The notes under the pieces were generated by a model. That model was not told where the DNA came from and made no database searches. It saw only the letters and a list, made by a program, of their open reading frames with translations. A stretch of DNA of 64,000 nt from Flavobacterium sp. (GTDB lineage Bacteria > Bacteroidota > Bacteroidia > Flavobacteriales > Flavobacteriaceae). Both the position numbers and the translations under genes were made by a program. The stretch is taken from assembly GCA_029946065.1 (NCBI GenBank), contig JAQSDU010000007.1:248001-312000 (forward strand), in the 5' to 3' direction. Below, piece by piece: positions 8,421-16,363 of the stretch (its first letter is position 1; every line of letters begins with the position of its first letter).

Positions 8421-8724
8421 GCAGACCGCCTTATCGCCGTCCCTTTCGGGAAGGAGGAAAGTCCGGACACCACAGGGCAGCATAGCGGGTAACACCCGTC
8501 ATTCCGTGAAAATGGGAGAGGACAAGTGCAACAGAAAGTATGTACAGGTAATGCTGTAGTGAAACCAGGTAAACTCTATGCGGTGAAATTTCAAGTATAT
8601 CAGCATTTAAGGTTGGCTCGGCCGTTGCTGAAGGGTAGAAAGATGGATCCCGCGGGTAACTTCGGGACTAGATAAATGATAAGGGTTCCTTTGGGAATAC
8701 AGAATCCGGCTTACAGGTCTGCTT
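8421..8724 (+). ncRNA. rnpB: RNase P RNA, bacterial class A
   Basis: Catalytic RNA of RNase P, which removes the 5' leader of pre-tRNA. The ends pair as helix P1: GCAGACC at 8421-8427 with GGTCTGC at 8716-8722. The universally conserved core GAGGAAAGTCCGGAC begins near 8454, followed by CAGGGCAGCATAGCGGGTAA, ACAGAAAGTA near 8531, the AGATAAATGATAAGG region near 8670, and AGAATCCGGCTTACAGG near 8701, which completes the core. The length of about 304 nt is short for class A but normal for Bacteroidota. A T8 run follows immediately. Confidence 0.95.
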
Positions 8725-8730
8725 TTTTTT
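8716..8730 (+). terminator. End of rnpB: P1 3' strand plus T-run
   Basis: The 3' strand of helix P1 (8716-8722) is followed directly by eight T residues (8723-8730). P1 plus the U-tract would act as an intrinsic terminator for the RNase P RNA. Confidence 0.65.
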
Positions 8731-8732
8731 AG

Positions 8733-8802
8733 AGAGGTTCAAAGTAGCAAAGGTTCATAGGCACAAAGCATATGACCTCTGAACCTTTGTTACTTTAAAT
8801 CT
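8733..8802. repeat. Inverted repeat between rnpB and the response regulator
   Basis: Arms at 8741-8756 and 8781-8796 (about AAAGTAGCAAAGGTTC and its reverse complement) pair over 16 bp with one mismatch. The second arm contains the response-regulator stop codon (8790-8792). The hairpin can form in transcripts from either strand and may separate rnpB from the converging two-component operon. No strong T-tract follows, so a simple intrinsic terminator is uncertain. Confidence 0.6.
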
Positions 8803-9488
8803 TTGTTCCTTAATTTAAACTCCAACCCAATATTTCTAATACTTTCCAACGAAATAGACACATCATTGCTAAAATATTTCCGCAAGCGACTGATAAAAAC
8901 ATCCATACTTCGTCCTGAGAAAAAGTCGTCGTTTCCCCATACGGCTTTCAAGATTTCCTCGCGTTTGAGCAGTTGGTTTTTGTTTTTGTAGAGAAATTGA
9001 ATTAAAGCAGCTTCTTTTTCGGTCAATCGTTGGGTTTTATTGCCATTTTTCAACTCAAACCGATTGGCATTAAAAGCATAAATCCCAATTTGAATTTCAC
9101 CTGAATCTATCGCAATAACAGTTTTTAAAGTTCTTTTAAGAATATTATTCAGTCGCAAGACCAGTTCGTCCGCTTCAAAAGGTTTTACAATATAATCATC
9201 AGCGCCGAGTTTTAATCCTTTGATTTTATCTTCTTTAAGTTGCCGTGCGGTAAGAAAAACAAACGGAATTTCCGGATTGATTTTGATGATTTTTTCGGCC
9301 AAAGTAAATCCGTCGATTTTTGGCATCATTACATCGAACACACAAATATCAAAAGTTGTTTTTTGGAAAAATTGCAGTGCTTCTTCACCATTTTCGGCAA
9401 CAGCAACTGTAAACTCGTATAATTCGAGATATTGTTTTAAAACGCTTGCAAAATCAGCGTCATCTTCGGCTAAGAGTACTTTTTTCAT
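8790..9488 (-). CDS. rprY: OmpR-family response regulator (RprY-like)
   Basis: A 232-aa DNA-binding response regulator. The receiver domain (about 1-120) has the acidic pair in LLAEDDADF, the phospho-acceptor aspartate in CVFDVMMPKIDG near residue 53, the switch threonine in FVFLTARQ and the lysine in YIVKPFEADEL near 104. The C-terminal winged helix (about 130-230) has LTEKEAALIQFL and the recognition-helix region GRSMDVFISRLRKYF. It is the partner of the kinase encoded immediately upstream, 40 bp away. RprX/RprY is the standard name for this pair in Bacteroidetes; the input signal is not visible from sequence. Confidence 0.9.
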   Translation of the reverse strand: MKKVLLAEDDADFASVLKQYLELYEFTVAVAENGEEALQFFQKTTFDICVFDVMMPKIDGFTLAEKIIKINPEIPFVFLTARQLKEDKIKGLKLGADDYIVKPFEADELVLRLNNILKRTLKTVIAIDSGEIQIGIYAFNANRFELKNGNKTQRLTEKEAALIQFLYKNKNQLLKREEILKAVWGNDDFFSGRSMDVFISRLRKYFSNDVSISLESIRNIGLEFKLRNKDLK

Positions 9489-9528
9489 CGGCCACGAAAG
9501 TGCTAAGGCGCTAAGTTTATCATGTTAA

Positions 9529-10902
9529 TCAAACAGATGGAATGCTAATGTTGAAAGCGGCACCTTTTCCCAATTCACTCACGACTTTTATCGTTCCTTG
9601 GTGCGCTTTTATAATTTGGTCAACATAGTATAATCCCAATCCGAGCCCTTTCGCATTGTGCAAATTGCCTTGTTCGACGCGGTAAAATTTGTCAAATAAA
9701 TGCAATTGCTTGTTTTTTGCAATACCAATACCGTCATCCTGAATACTGATATTGAATTGGTGATTGGCTAACGAAGTTTGTATGGAAATATGCTTACAGC
9801 CATATTTTACGGCATTCTCCAAAACATTTACAATGGCGGTTGTCAGATGAAATTTATCCAAGGTTAGATGGGTTTCTTTTGGATGGAAATCGGTGCCAAT
9901 CGCAACATTTGGATAAGCGATTTTAAAATCAGCAACAATGGTTTTTAATAGGGCATTGGCAGCAATTTTTTCCTTTTGTAATTCAATTTCCGAATGTCCA
10001 AGAGAATTTGTCATTACTTGGTCAATCAGATTTTGTAAACGATTATTCTGTCTTCCTATGGTGTCTAAAATCGATTGAAAAGCAGCATCGTTTTCACGGA
10101 TTTCTTTTCGTTCTAAAATTTTTGTTGAAACCGACAATGTCGTCAATGGTGTTTTCAACTCGTGGGTGATATTGTTGATGAAATCAGTTTTTACATCGCT
10201 AACTTTTTTTTGACGTATCAATGCTTTGATTGCTACTACAAATAATGTTATTAAAGTGAGAATTGAGATTATTGCAAAAATCAAAATTACCGACATTCGT
10301 TTCAACACAATCTGCTCCCAATTGGCTACAGAAACGTATAAAGTGTCTTCTGTTAGCAGCTTATAATCAGCATTTATGGATTTTCGATTCGCAATTCCGC
10401 TTGTCGTTCCAACATAATTCCGTACTAGAAACGCATCGTCCAAAGACGCCAAATCGCCGTATAATTTATTGCCAATAGTAGGTTTTTCGGCAAAAATGGT
10501 ATCGGCAGCTTTTGCATTTTCATAAATCACGAATTTGTTGAGTACAATTGCAAAATCGAGTTGGAGATTCGGAATTTCATCTTCAAATTCCTTTTGTAGT
10601 TTTTTGGTCAGTTCGGCTTTAAAATCATTAGACAACAATGCCTTTTTGATCATGGAACGCGTGCCCTTGTCATAAATATAATTTTCCGCCAAACGCTTGT
10701 AATAAAAGTCTTTTTTATTGAAAATCGTCGAATCGATGTCGCTGTAGTCGTTCGTTATTTTCGCAATTTTCGCTTTGATTTCCGAACGAAACTGTTCCAC
10801 TTTATAATCATAAGCCGTCTTCACCAAATAATACTGCATCGCCGAAAGCGCGACCAAAACGACAGCCGAAAATCCGATAAGCAGGTTTATTTTTAGTTTC
10901 AA
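9529..10902 (-). CDS. rprX: Membrane sensor histidine kinase (RprX-like)
   Basis: A 457-aa kinase with an N-terminal membrane segment (LLIGFSAVVLVALSAMQYYL), a periplasmic domain of about 175 residues, a second membrane segment near 205-228 (VILIFAIISILTLITLF) and a cytoplasmic core. The H-box is FINNITHELKTPLTTL, with the phosphorylated histidine near residue 250. The N-box is VLENAVKYG, G1 is QDDGIGIAKN and G2 is GLGLGLYYV. There is no clear HAMP domain. It should phosphorylate the response regulator downstream in the same operon. The upstream spacer holds a promoter and degenerate TTTAAGG repeats. Confidence 0.92.
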   Translation of the reverse strand: MKLKINLLIGFSAVVLVALSAMQYYLVKTAYDYKVEQFRSEIKAKIAKITNDYSDIDSTIFNKKDFYYKRLAENYIYDKGTRSMIKKALLSNDFKAELTKKLQKEFEDEIPNLQLDFAIVLNKFVIYENAKAADTIFAEKPTIGNKLYGDLASLDDAFLVRNYVGTTSGIANRKSINADYKLLTEDTLYVSVANWEQIVLKRMSVILIFAIISILTLITLFVVAIKALIRQKKVSDVKTDFINNITHELKTPLTTLSVSTKILERKEIRENDAAFQSILDTIGRQNNRLQNLIDQVMTNSLGHSEIELQKEKIAANALLKTIVADFKIAYPNVAIGTDFHPKETHLTLDKFHLTTAIVNVLENAVKYGCKHISIQTSLANHQFNISIQDDGIGIAKNKQLHLFDKFYRVEQGNLHNAKGLGLGLYYVDQIIKAHQGTIKVVSELGKGAAFNISIPSV

Positions 10903-10965
10903 AGCGTTAAAATTTAAGGTTTAAAAGTTTAAGGTTTAAGACTGTGTAGTACTTTAAACTTTAAA

Positions 10966-10994
10966 CAAAAATACTTTTTTTACAACGAATACAA
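10966..10994 (-). promoter_or_regulatory. Putative promoter of the two-component operon
   Basis: On the minus strand a TTG (plus CAA 10992-10994) precedes TATTTTTG (plus 10966-10973) with an 18-bp spacer, matching TTG-N17-23-TAnnTTTG. The predicted 5' UTR is about 58 nt and contains imperfect TTTAAAGTTTAA-type repeats. Confidence 0.6.
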
Positions 10995-11073
10995 CACATT
11001 AACCCGTCATTAACCTACGATTAACTTTCGGAACGGAATTTTTGGAACAAATTTGCAACAGATAGCCATACCA

Positions 11074-12078
11074 ATGAGAACCTTAATACTAATTGCCATG
11101 CTTTTAATTTCCAAAGCTTTCGCCTATTCGCAGAAAATACCAGAAGATTACGGTTACCGGCATTTATCGTTCAAATTCCAGAATGATCCGGTGGATGTGA
11201 TAGTAATTTCCAAAAAAGACGAAGAGAAAATTTCTAAACCGCTCTTTTTTTTCTGTCAGGGAAGTTTGCCGCAACCCGTTGTGAAGTATGATGAAAAAGG
11301 ACTTTATGGCACTTTGCCTTTTGATGAAAATCCGTTTTTGGAAGATTATCATATTGTCATTGTAGGAAAGCCTTTTGTTCCGATTATTTCGGATGTAAAA
11401 AAGCTGGGTAAAGATTTTGCCTATTACAAAGACATCGAAAATCGAATTCCGCCAAAAGGTTATATTGAGCGCAATTACCTTGATTATTATGTTTTTCGGA
11501 ATAATTTTATACTGCGCCAACTTGCAAAAGAACGCTGGGTAAGGAACCGAAAACTAGTCGTTGCTGGGCATTCTGAAGGCAGTTCTATCGCCGTAAAAAT
11601 GGCTGCTACCAACAAAAAAATCACACATTTGATCTATTCCGGTGGCAATCCCTACGGCAGAATCATGAGCATTTTGGCGCAATCACGGTTTACCGAAAAT
11701 GATTCTGTTCATGATGGCAGCAACACAATTGATTATTGGAAAACGGTCGTCGACAATTCCAAAAACATCAATTTTAACGGCGGCGACAGTTTTAAAACGA
11801 CTTTCGATTTTTCGCAGCCGCAAAATGAAAACCTCAGCCATCTGAAAATTCCGGTTTTGGTGACTTATGGTACGAAAGATTGGTCTTCGCCCTATAATGA
11901 CTTGTTTCGGATTGAAGTGATTCGTGAAAAAAAGACCAATTTTTCATTCATCGATTATACCAATTTGGAACACAATTTTTTTCCGGTAAACGAAGATAGA
12001 CAACCCGATTATGAAGTCTATAATTGGGATAAAGTTGCGAAAGACTGGCTAGATTGGCTAAAGGCTAATGTTCAGTAA
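11074..12078 (+). CDS. Secreted alpha/beta-hydrolase-fold protein
   Basis: Start ATG at 11074 gives 334 aa with a signal peptide (MRTLILIAMLLISKAFAYSQ); an upstream in-frame TTG at 11053 would put seven extra residues before it. The nucleophile elbow is VVAGHSEGSS (GHSEG, near residue 164), the likely acid is in VTYGTKDWSSPYND near 272, and the catalytic histidine is in NLEHNFFP near 307. The substrate is unknown; esterase or peptidase activity is possible. The start of the following barrel protein is 34 bp downstream on the same strand, so the hydrolase may act on something that enters or sits at the outer membrane. Confidence 0.85.
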   Translation: MRTLILIAMLLISKAFAYSQKIPEDYGYRHLSFKFQNDPVDVIVISKKDEEKISKPLFFFCQGSLPQPVVKYDEKGLYGTLPFDENPFLEDYHIVIVGKPFVPIISDVKKLGKDFAYYKDIENRIPPKGYIERNYLDYYVFRNNFILRQLAKERWVRNRKLVVAGHSEGSSIAVKMAATNKKITHLIYSGGNPYGRIMSILAQSRFTENDSVHDGSNTIDYWKTVVDNSKNINFNGGDSFKTTFDFSQPQNENLSHLKIPVLVTYGTKDWSSPYNDLFRIEVIREKKTNFSFIDYTNLEHNFFPVNEDRQPDYEVYNWDKVAKDWLDWLKANVQ

Positions 12079-12112
12079 TCAGTGTTCGATAATCAGTATT
12101 AAGAAATCAATT

Positions 12113-14206
12113 ATGAAAAATAATATCGTCGGTTTGTTCTTTTTAATGTTTTGTACAATTTCATCCGCGCAGACGGAAATTCCGAAAGACACTGTTCCCA
12201 ATGACTTGCAGGAAATTGTGATTGAAGGGAAAACGCAAACGTTCAGCAACAAAAACGGCAATATTAAGATCAATATCGCCAATTCTGTTTTTGAAAACAT
12301 ACCAAATGTGGTGGATATTTTATCCAAATTGCCCAAGATTGTGGTGAGCCCTGACAAGGAAAGCCTATCTGTAGTTGGAAAAGGCGAACCTTTGCTTTAC
12401 ATGGACACCCAAAAAGTAACGATGAATGATTTGAATTCATTGGATGTGGGCGATATAAAATCTATAGAAATCATTAATAATCCGTCGGCAAAATACGAAG
12501 CCGAAGGCAGAGCAGTAGTGTTGATCACCAGAAAATCGGGTAGAAGGGAAGGCTTTAAAACCAGTTTTTTAGAAACGGCTTCTTTTAAAAAATCCTTCAA
12601 TAATTATTTGGGATTTAATGCCTCTTTACAGCGAAAAAAACTCGAGATCAAAACCAATTTTAATTACAATCAATTGCATCCTTGGGAAAGTAACGGCAAT
12701 GAATTTAGCATTCCCGATCAGAATATCGAATCAAAATTTTTGGTCGTTGACGATTACAAACGACCGCAGCATATTGCAGGCGCCGGAATCTTGTATAAAA
12801 TTAATGAAGACGATTATTTGTCTTTTAATGTGTCCAACCAATATAGGAAGGATTTGAATGATATTGCTGCCAAAACATTTTATGCTGAAAATGGAGATGC
12901 AAACAACGTGAATACTAAGAATTTTACAGACGCAAACCGCAATTTCTTCAATTCGTTTGCCAATTATAATAAAAAGTTAGGCAACAAGGCACAGTGGTTC
13001 ACTGGCTTACAATTTTCAGATTTTCGTCAAAATTCGGAAAGCAATATTTATAATAATTATAATGATTCGGCATTCCATCTGACGCAAACCGGAAACCAAC
13101 ATTTTCGTATTAATGTAATTTCGGCACGGACAGATTTTGAGAAAATTTTTAAAAACGAAATCAAATTGGAAACCGGATTATTGTGGATTTCGGCGCATAC
13201 CAAAACAGATTACACCCAATTCAACTATGAAAATACCGTTGGTGAAACAGCCAATTATCTTCAAAAAGAATCGAACGCTGCCGCCTATATACAGTTGTCC
13301 GGAAAATATAAGAAGTTCGATTTTTTATCTGGAATTCGCATCGAAAACACCGACATAAAAGGCGAAAATGTACTTTTAAATAACACCGAAAAAAATAATA
13401 AGTACACCAATATTTTTCCAAAACTGCAAATCGATTATGCTGTTGACAGCACCAAAATCATCAGTTTCAATTACGCCAAAAGCATCATTCGCCCCAATTA
13501 TTCTGCAACTGGACAAACGTTGTTATATGCCAATCCGTATTTCACCTATGCCGGAAATCCAAATTTGAGTCCATCGATTACCGATGAAATTTCGGGTGCA
13601 TTTCAATTCGGCGATAAATCGGTAAAACTGAGTTATTACAAAACGGTTAATCCCGAATATTTTACGTTTGCCTATGATGAAGCACAACAACTGACTTTTA
13701 AGCTTGTAAATCTTGAAAAGGAATCGGGTTACAACCTAGAATTCGGTTTGCCGTTCAAAAGTGGATTTTGGTCGTGCGAAAATATCTTGTTTTTTTCTCT
13801 GGCAAAAGTGGAAGATCCAACTGCAGTACGTTTAAAATCCAATCCGTTTTTATATTATTATTCCAACCAGACCTTTGCGTTTCCGAAGCAATTAAGCGCT
13901 TCTGTTGGCGGTTATGGCATTACAAAAAACAATGTTGGTGCCATTCAGAGAAATGCCTATTTTGTAATGAATATGGCGGTTTCAAAGACATTTAACAATA
14001 ATATCAGTTGCACATTAAGCTGGAATGACATTTTTAAAAATGCCAACTTCTACGAAGATTACAACATCACCGGAATCGATTCAAAAGTGAAATATTACAC
14101 CGACACTTCGGAGTTTTCAATCGCCATAAAATATACTTTCGGGAAAGTCAGGGATTTCAATGTTTCGGAGAAGACAGTGAATGAAAACACTTCTAGGATT
14201 AAATAG
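12113..14206 (+). CDS. Outer-membrane beta-barrel receptor, TonB-dependent-receptor-like
   Basis: Start ATG at 12113 gives 697 aa with a signal peptide (MKNNIVGLFFLMFCTISSAQ). A plug-like domain follows (about 45-150: NIPNVVDILSKLPKIVVS... SIEIINNPSAKYEAEG), then a long region of alternating aromatic strands (FNYNQLHPW, SFNVSNQYRK) typical of the outer-membrane beta-barrel protein family with 14-22 strands. The carboxypeptidase-regulatory-like N-terminal domain common in Bacteroidota receptors is missing, and I see no clear TonB box. It ends in VKYYTDTSEFSIAIKYTFGK... rather than a terminal aromatic. It is probably coexpressed with the hydrolase upstream. The ligand is unknown. Confidence 0.85.
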   Translation: MKNNIVGLFFLMFCTISSAQTEIPKDTVPNDLQEIVIEGKTQTFSNKNGNIKINIANSVFENIPNVVDILSKLPKIVVSPDKESLSVVGKGEPLLYMDTQKVTMNDLNSLDVGDIKSIEIINNPSAKYEAEGRAVVLITRKSGRREGFKTSFLETASFKKSFNNYLGFNASLQRKKLEIKTNFNYNQLHPWESNGNEFSIPDQNIESKFLVVDDYKRPQHIAGAGILYKINEDDYLSFNVSNQYRKDLNDIAAKTFYAENGDANNVNTKNFTDANRNFFNSFANYNKKLGNKAQWFTGLQFSDFRQNSESNIYNNYNDSAFHLTQTGNQHFRINVISARTDFEKIFKNEIKLETGLLWISAHTKTDYTQFNYENTVGETANYLQKESNAAAYIQLSGKYKKFDFLSGIRIENTDIKGENVLLNNTEKNNKYTNIFPKLQIDYAVDSTKIISFNYAKSIIRPNYSATGQTLLYANPYFTYAGNPNLSPSITDEISGAFQFGDKSVKLSYYKTVNPEYFTFAYDEAQQLTFKLVNLEKESGYNLEFGLPFKSGFWSCENILFFSLAKVEDPTAVRLKSNPFLYYYSNQTFAFPKQLSASVGGYGITKNNVGAIQRNAYFVMNMAVSKTFNNNISCTLSWNDIFKNANFYEDYNITGIDSKVKYYTDTSEFSIAIKYTFGKVRDFNVSEKTVNENTSRIK

Positions 14207-14218
14207 ATTTTGGCGTTC

Positions 14219-14322
14219 AGTATTCAGTGTTCAGATGGCAGATACTAGATAATAGATAGCAGTATTCACTATTCATTTGTCAAACTGCAAACTGAACACT
14301 GTAAACTCCCATCTGCCACTAT
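14219..14322. repeat. Convergent-gene spacer built of TTCAGT/ACTGAA repeats
   Basis: The spacer between the receptor and rsmD is a patchwork of TATTCAGTGTTCAG-type units and their complements. CAGTGTTCAG at 14225-14234 pairs perfectly with 14292-14301, and TGGCAGAT at 14236-14243 pairs with 14311-14318; the two pairings cross rather than nest. No T-tract terminator is obvious. Confidence 0.6.
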
Positions 14323-14913
14323 TCACCCTTCCTCACTAACATCCGTCTCATCAGCGACCTCCGTAGTTTCATCATCACTAATCTCAAAAAACGAAAAAAC
14401 CGAACCGCCATAATTCTTCTGAAACGAAAAATGAATCAGATGGTCGAGTTTGGTATGTTTGGAATGTTCGATAATCATCATACCGTCTTCGTGCAGCATG
14501 TCGCGCTCAAAAATCAAAATAACGATTTTTTCGAATTCCGCTTGTGGTAAATTATAGGGTGGATCGGCAAAGATAATATCATACGCAGCATTGCTTTTTT
14601 CAAGAAATTTAAAAACATCGCTTTTAATCGCAGCAATGTTAAAATCGAATTCCTGCGCCACTTGTTTGATATATTTCACGCAACCAAAATCGCCATCAAC
14701 ACAAGTAATATTGTCGCTGCCACGGGAACCAAATTCGTAGCTGATATTGCCCGTTCCGGCGAAAAGATCTAATACTTTCAGTCCGTCGAAACTAAAATGG
14801 TTGTTGAGCACGTTAAAAAGCGCTTCTTTGCTCATGTCGGTCGTTGGGCGAACAGGAAGGTTTTTTGGTGCAGTCAGTCGTCTGCCTTTGAATTTACCGG
14901 AAATGATTCTCAC
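14323..14913 (-). CDS. rsmD: 16S rRNA (guanine-966-N2)-methyltransferase
   Basis: Class I SAM methyltransferase that modifies G966 of 16S rRNA. The N-terminus MRIISGKFKGRRL is the family signature, followed by the RPTTDMSKEALFNVL segment, SAM motif I VLDLFAGTGNISYE near residue 47, and the catalytic DPPYNLP motif near 117. The length of 196 aa is close to the usual 180-200. The C-terminal tail is acidic and repetitive (DDETTEVADETDVSEEG), an addition not needed for the fold. The start ATG overlaps the DUF3822 stop by 4 bp, so the two are translationally coupled. Confidence 0.95.
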   Translation of the reverse strand: MRIISGKFKGRRLTAPKNLPVRPTTDMSKEALFNVLNNHFSFDGLKVLDLFAGTGNISYEFGSRGSDNITCVDGDFGCVKYIKQVAQEFDFNIAAIKSDVFKFLEKSNAAYDIIFADPPYNLPQAEFEKIVILIFERDMLHEDGMMIIEHSKHTKLDHLIHFSFQKNYGGSVFSFFEISDDETTEVADETDVSEEG

Positions 14914-15728
14914 GATTGGAAAAGTATAAAATGCTTGAGGTTTTCCGCTTTGGAAAAATCATTGTAAAGTTGCATTATGGAAGTGTCGAGCAATGCCACA
15001 TTGCGCACATATTTATAGGCGATCTTGTATAATTCACTGTCTTCGGTAATGTTTCCAAGCAAATGCAGCTTGAAATATTCAGGATTCAGGTTCAATTGCT
15101 CTGCAGTAAACAGCAGGTAATAGATAAAATCTTCTTTGGTATTATATTCAAACGAATTGAAAAGCAGCAATTGCTGGTTTTGTACAACGATGATTTCAAA
15201 ACAGTCACTTGCAAAATGCACATAAACTTGCTTGTCATCATTGTTTTTCGACAAATCCAGCAATTTCGAAACCAAAATGCTATTTACATGCCGGTATTCA
15301 AACGACCCAAATTGGTCAATCAAATAGTTGTTGATATTGACGTACGGAATATAAACATTGTTCATTTCCTGATTCGCAATGGCATCAAACGCAAAAAAAT
15401 CCGTTTCAAAAACCTTAGTGTTGTATTGCAGGTAACTGCCCGCCAATTCCTCGTCAAACAAAGCCGTTGGCACAAATGTATTGAGGTTATTGTCGTGACA
15501 AACTATCACTTCATCATACGTTTTGGTCAGGTCGCTGTTGTCTAAAAACGCTTTCCAATAGCATTCTTCGACTTTCGAACTACCAGAATACGACCCAAAA
15601 TCGATAGTTTTTAATGTCCGAATGCGACTGCTGAGTGTATCGCAAACGGCATACGAAAAACCACCAAGACCAACCTGTAAAACAAGTTTCCGGTAATTTT
15701 TTTCGGTAATGTTAGCGCTGTTCGACAT
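14910..15728 (-). CDS. DUF3822 family protein
   Basis: A 272-aa protein of the Bacteroidota-specific DUF3822 family, which has an actin/hexokinase-like (ASKHA) flavour: two similar halves of beta strands and helices (LVLQVGLGGFSYAV near the start, VYVHFASDCFEIIVV near the middle). No catalytic residues can be assigned. ATG at 15728 is preferred over a GTG at 15746, because a TAAGTTTG promoter element ends only 2 bp upstream of the GTG. Its gene overlaps rsmD by 4 bp, a gene order I associate with Flavobacteriia. The function is unknown; coupling to rsmD suggests a link to ribosome or cell-envelope housekeeping. Confidence 0.85.
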   Translation of the reverse strand: MSNSANITEKNYRKLVLQVGLGGFSYAVCDTLSSRIRTLKTIDFGSYSGSSKVEECYWKAFLDNSDLTKTYDEVIVCHDNNLNTFVPTALFDEELAGSYLQYNTKVFETDFFAFDAIANQEMNNVYIPYVNINNYLIDQFGSFEYRHVNSILVSKLLDLSKNNDDKQVYVHFASDCFEIIVVQNQQLLLFNSFEYNTKEDFIYYLLFTAEQLNLNPEYFKLHLLGNITEDSELYKIAYKYVRNVALLDTSIMQLYNDFSKAENLKHFILFQS

Positions 15729-15747
15729 CAATTTTAACTGTTGCACG

Positions 15748-15755
15748 CAAACTTA
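15748..15755 (-). promoter_or_regulatory. Putative -7 element of the DUF3822-rsmD operon
   Basis: The minus strand reads TAAGTTTG, identical to the rnpB -7 element. It lies 19 bp upstream of the ATG at 15728. No TTG is seen at the -33 distance. Its position argues against translation starting at the GTG at 15746. Confidence 0.55.
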
Positions 15756-15825
15756 CAATTTTTTTGAATGATTGTAATTTTCAGGAGCAGAAACTTCGTG
15801 CACACAATAACGTTCACAGCCCGCT

Positions 15826-15897
15826 ATCCGCACTACCTTTTTGGTCGAACCCCGACCAAAAAGGGTAGTTACTCCTATCGGGGCTAGCCAGAAATTT
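15826..15897. repeat. Long hairpin, probable dispersed REP-like palindrome
   Basis: CTACCTTTTTTGGTCG (from 15833) and CGACCAAAAAGGGTAG (to 15868) form a 16-bp stem with one G-U pair around a tiny AACCC-type loop. Outer AGCCC/GGGCT arms extend the structure to about 15826-15897. Spacers in other Flavobacterium genomes carry similar hairpins next to AGCCCGCTATCC-like sequence, as far as I recall, so this is probably one copy of a dispersed palindromic element. Confidence 0.6.
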
Positions 15898-16066
15898 TTG
15901 TTTTTCAAAATTTAAAGCCCCAACCGGTTTCTAAAAAGGGTTAGGGCTGCAGATTGATAATTTCAATATTAATTACACAAAGTCCATATTAAATCTTTCT
16001 ATCGCTATTATGTCATTTAGACTTATTTTAAGTCTAATTAGTCTTATATTAAGTTTTTAAAGCATT

Positions 16067-16171
16067 TTTATAAGTCCCGGAGATAGGTTTTTAAGTCCCA
16101 GAGATGGGTTTTTAAGTCCCAGAGGTGGGTTTATAAGTCTCGGAGGTGGGTTTTTAAGTCTCGAAGGTGGG
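16067..16171. repeat. Five tandem copies of a 21-bp repeat
   Basis: Units at 16067, 16088, 16109, 16130 and 16151 follow the pattern TTTWTAAGTCYCRGAGRTGGG with exact 21-bp spacing and no spacers between units. Degenerate AAGTCT/AGTCTTA pieces continue upstream to about 16018. The array occupies the 635-bp spacer between DUF3822 and the helicase gene. I see no gene in this spacer; the rest is the hairpin at 15826, AT-rich sequence, and a TTTGCGTCT tandem at 16302-16324. Confidence 0.85.
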
Positions 16172-16363
16172 TTTTAGATGCTAAAAAGACCATTATAATA
16201 TCCAATTAACCTTTAAAGTTGTTTTTTTAACATCGGGGCATAACAATTATAGGCCAAACGAGTTTCCAAAACGGCTTAGGTCTGGAATCTTAAACTTCAA
16301 ACTTTGCGTCTTTGCGTCTTTGCGAGCAAAAAAATCTCACTACATTGCACCTTAAAACAGAAA

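Noticed and set aside
8454..8470. Shine-Dalgarno-like AGGAGG sequence
   Set aside because: It is part of the conserved RNase P RNA core (GAGGAAAGTCCGGAC), not a ribosome binding site.
16067..16171. Possible CRISPR array
   Set aside because: The repeats are contiguous with no spacers, shorter than normal CRISPR repeats, and no cas gene is in the window.
16090..16200. Open frame through the 21-bp repeats encoding a seven-residue repeat (FKSQRWV-like)
   Set aside because: A stop lies in the first unit (TAG at 16084), there is no start codon or promoter, and the frame is only about 35 codons long. The 21-bp period being a multiple of three explains the open frame.
16304..16363. N-terminal extension of the RecD-like helicase
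   Set aside because: The 20 extra codons are read from the TTTGCGTCT tandem repeat and do not resemble the family; ATG at 16364 begins the conserved part.
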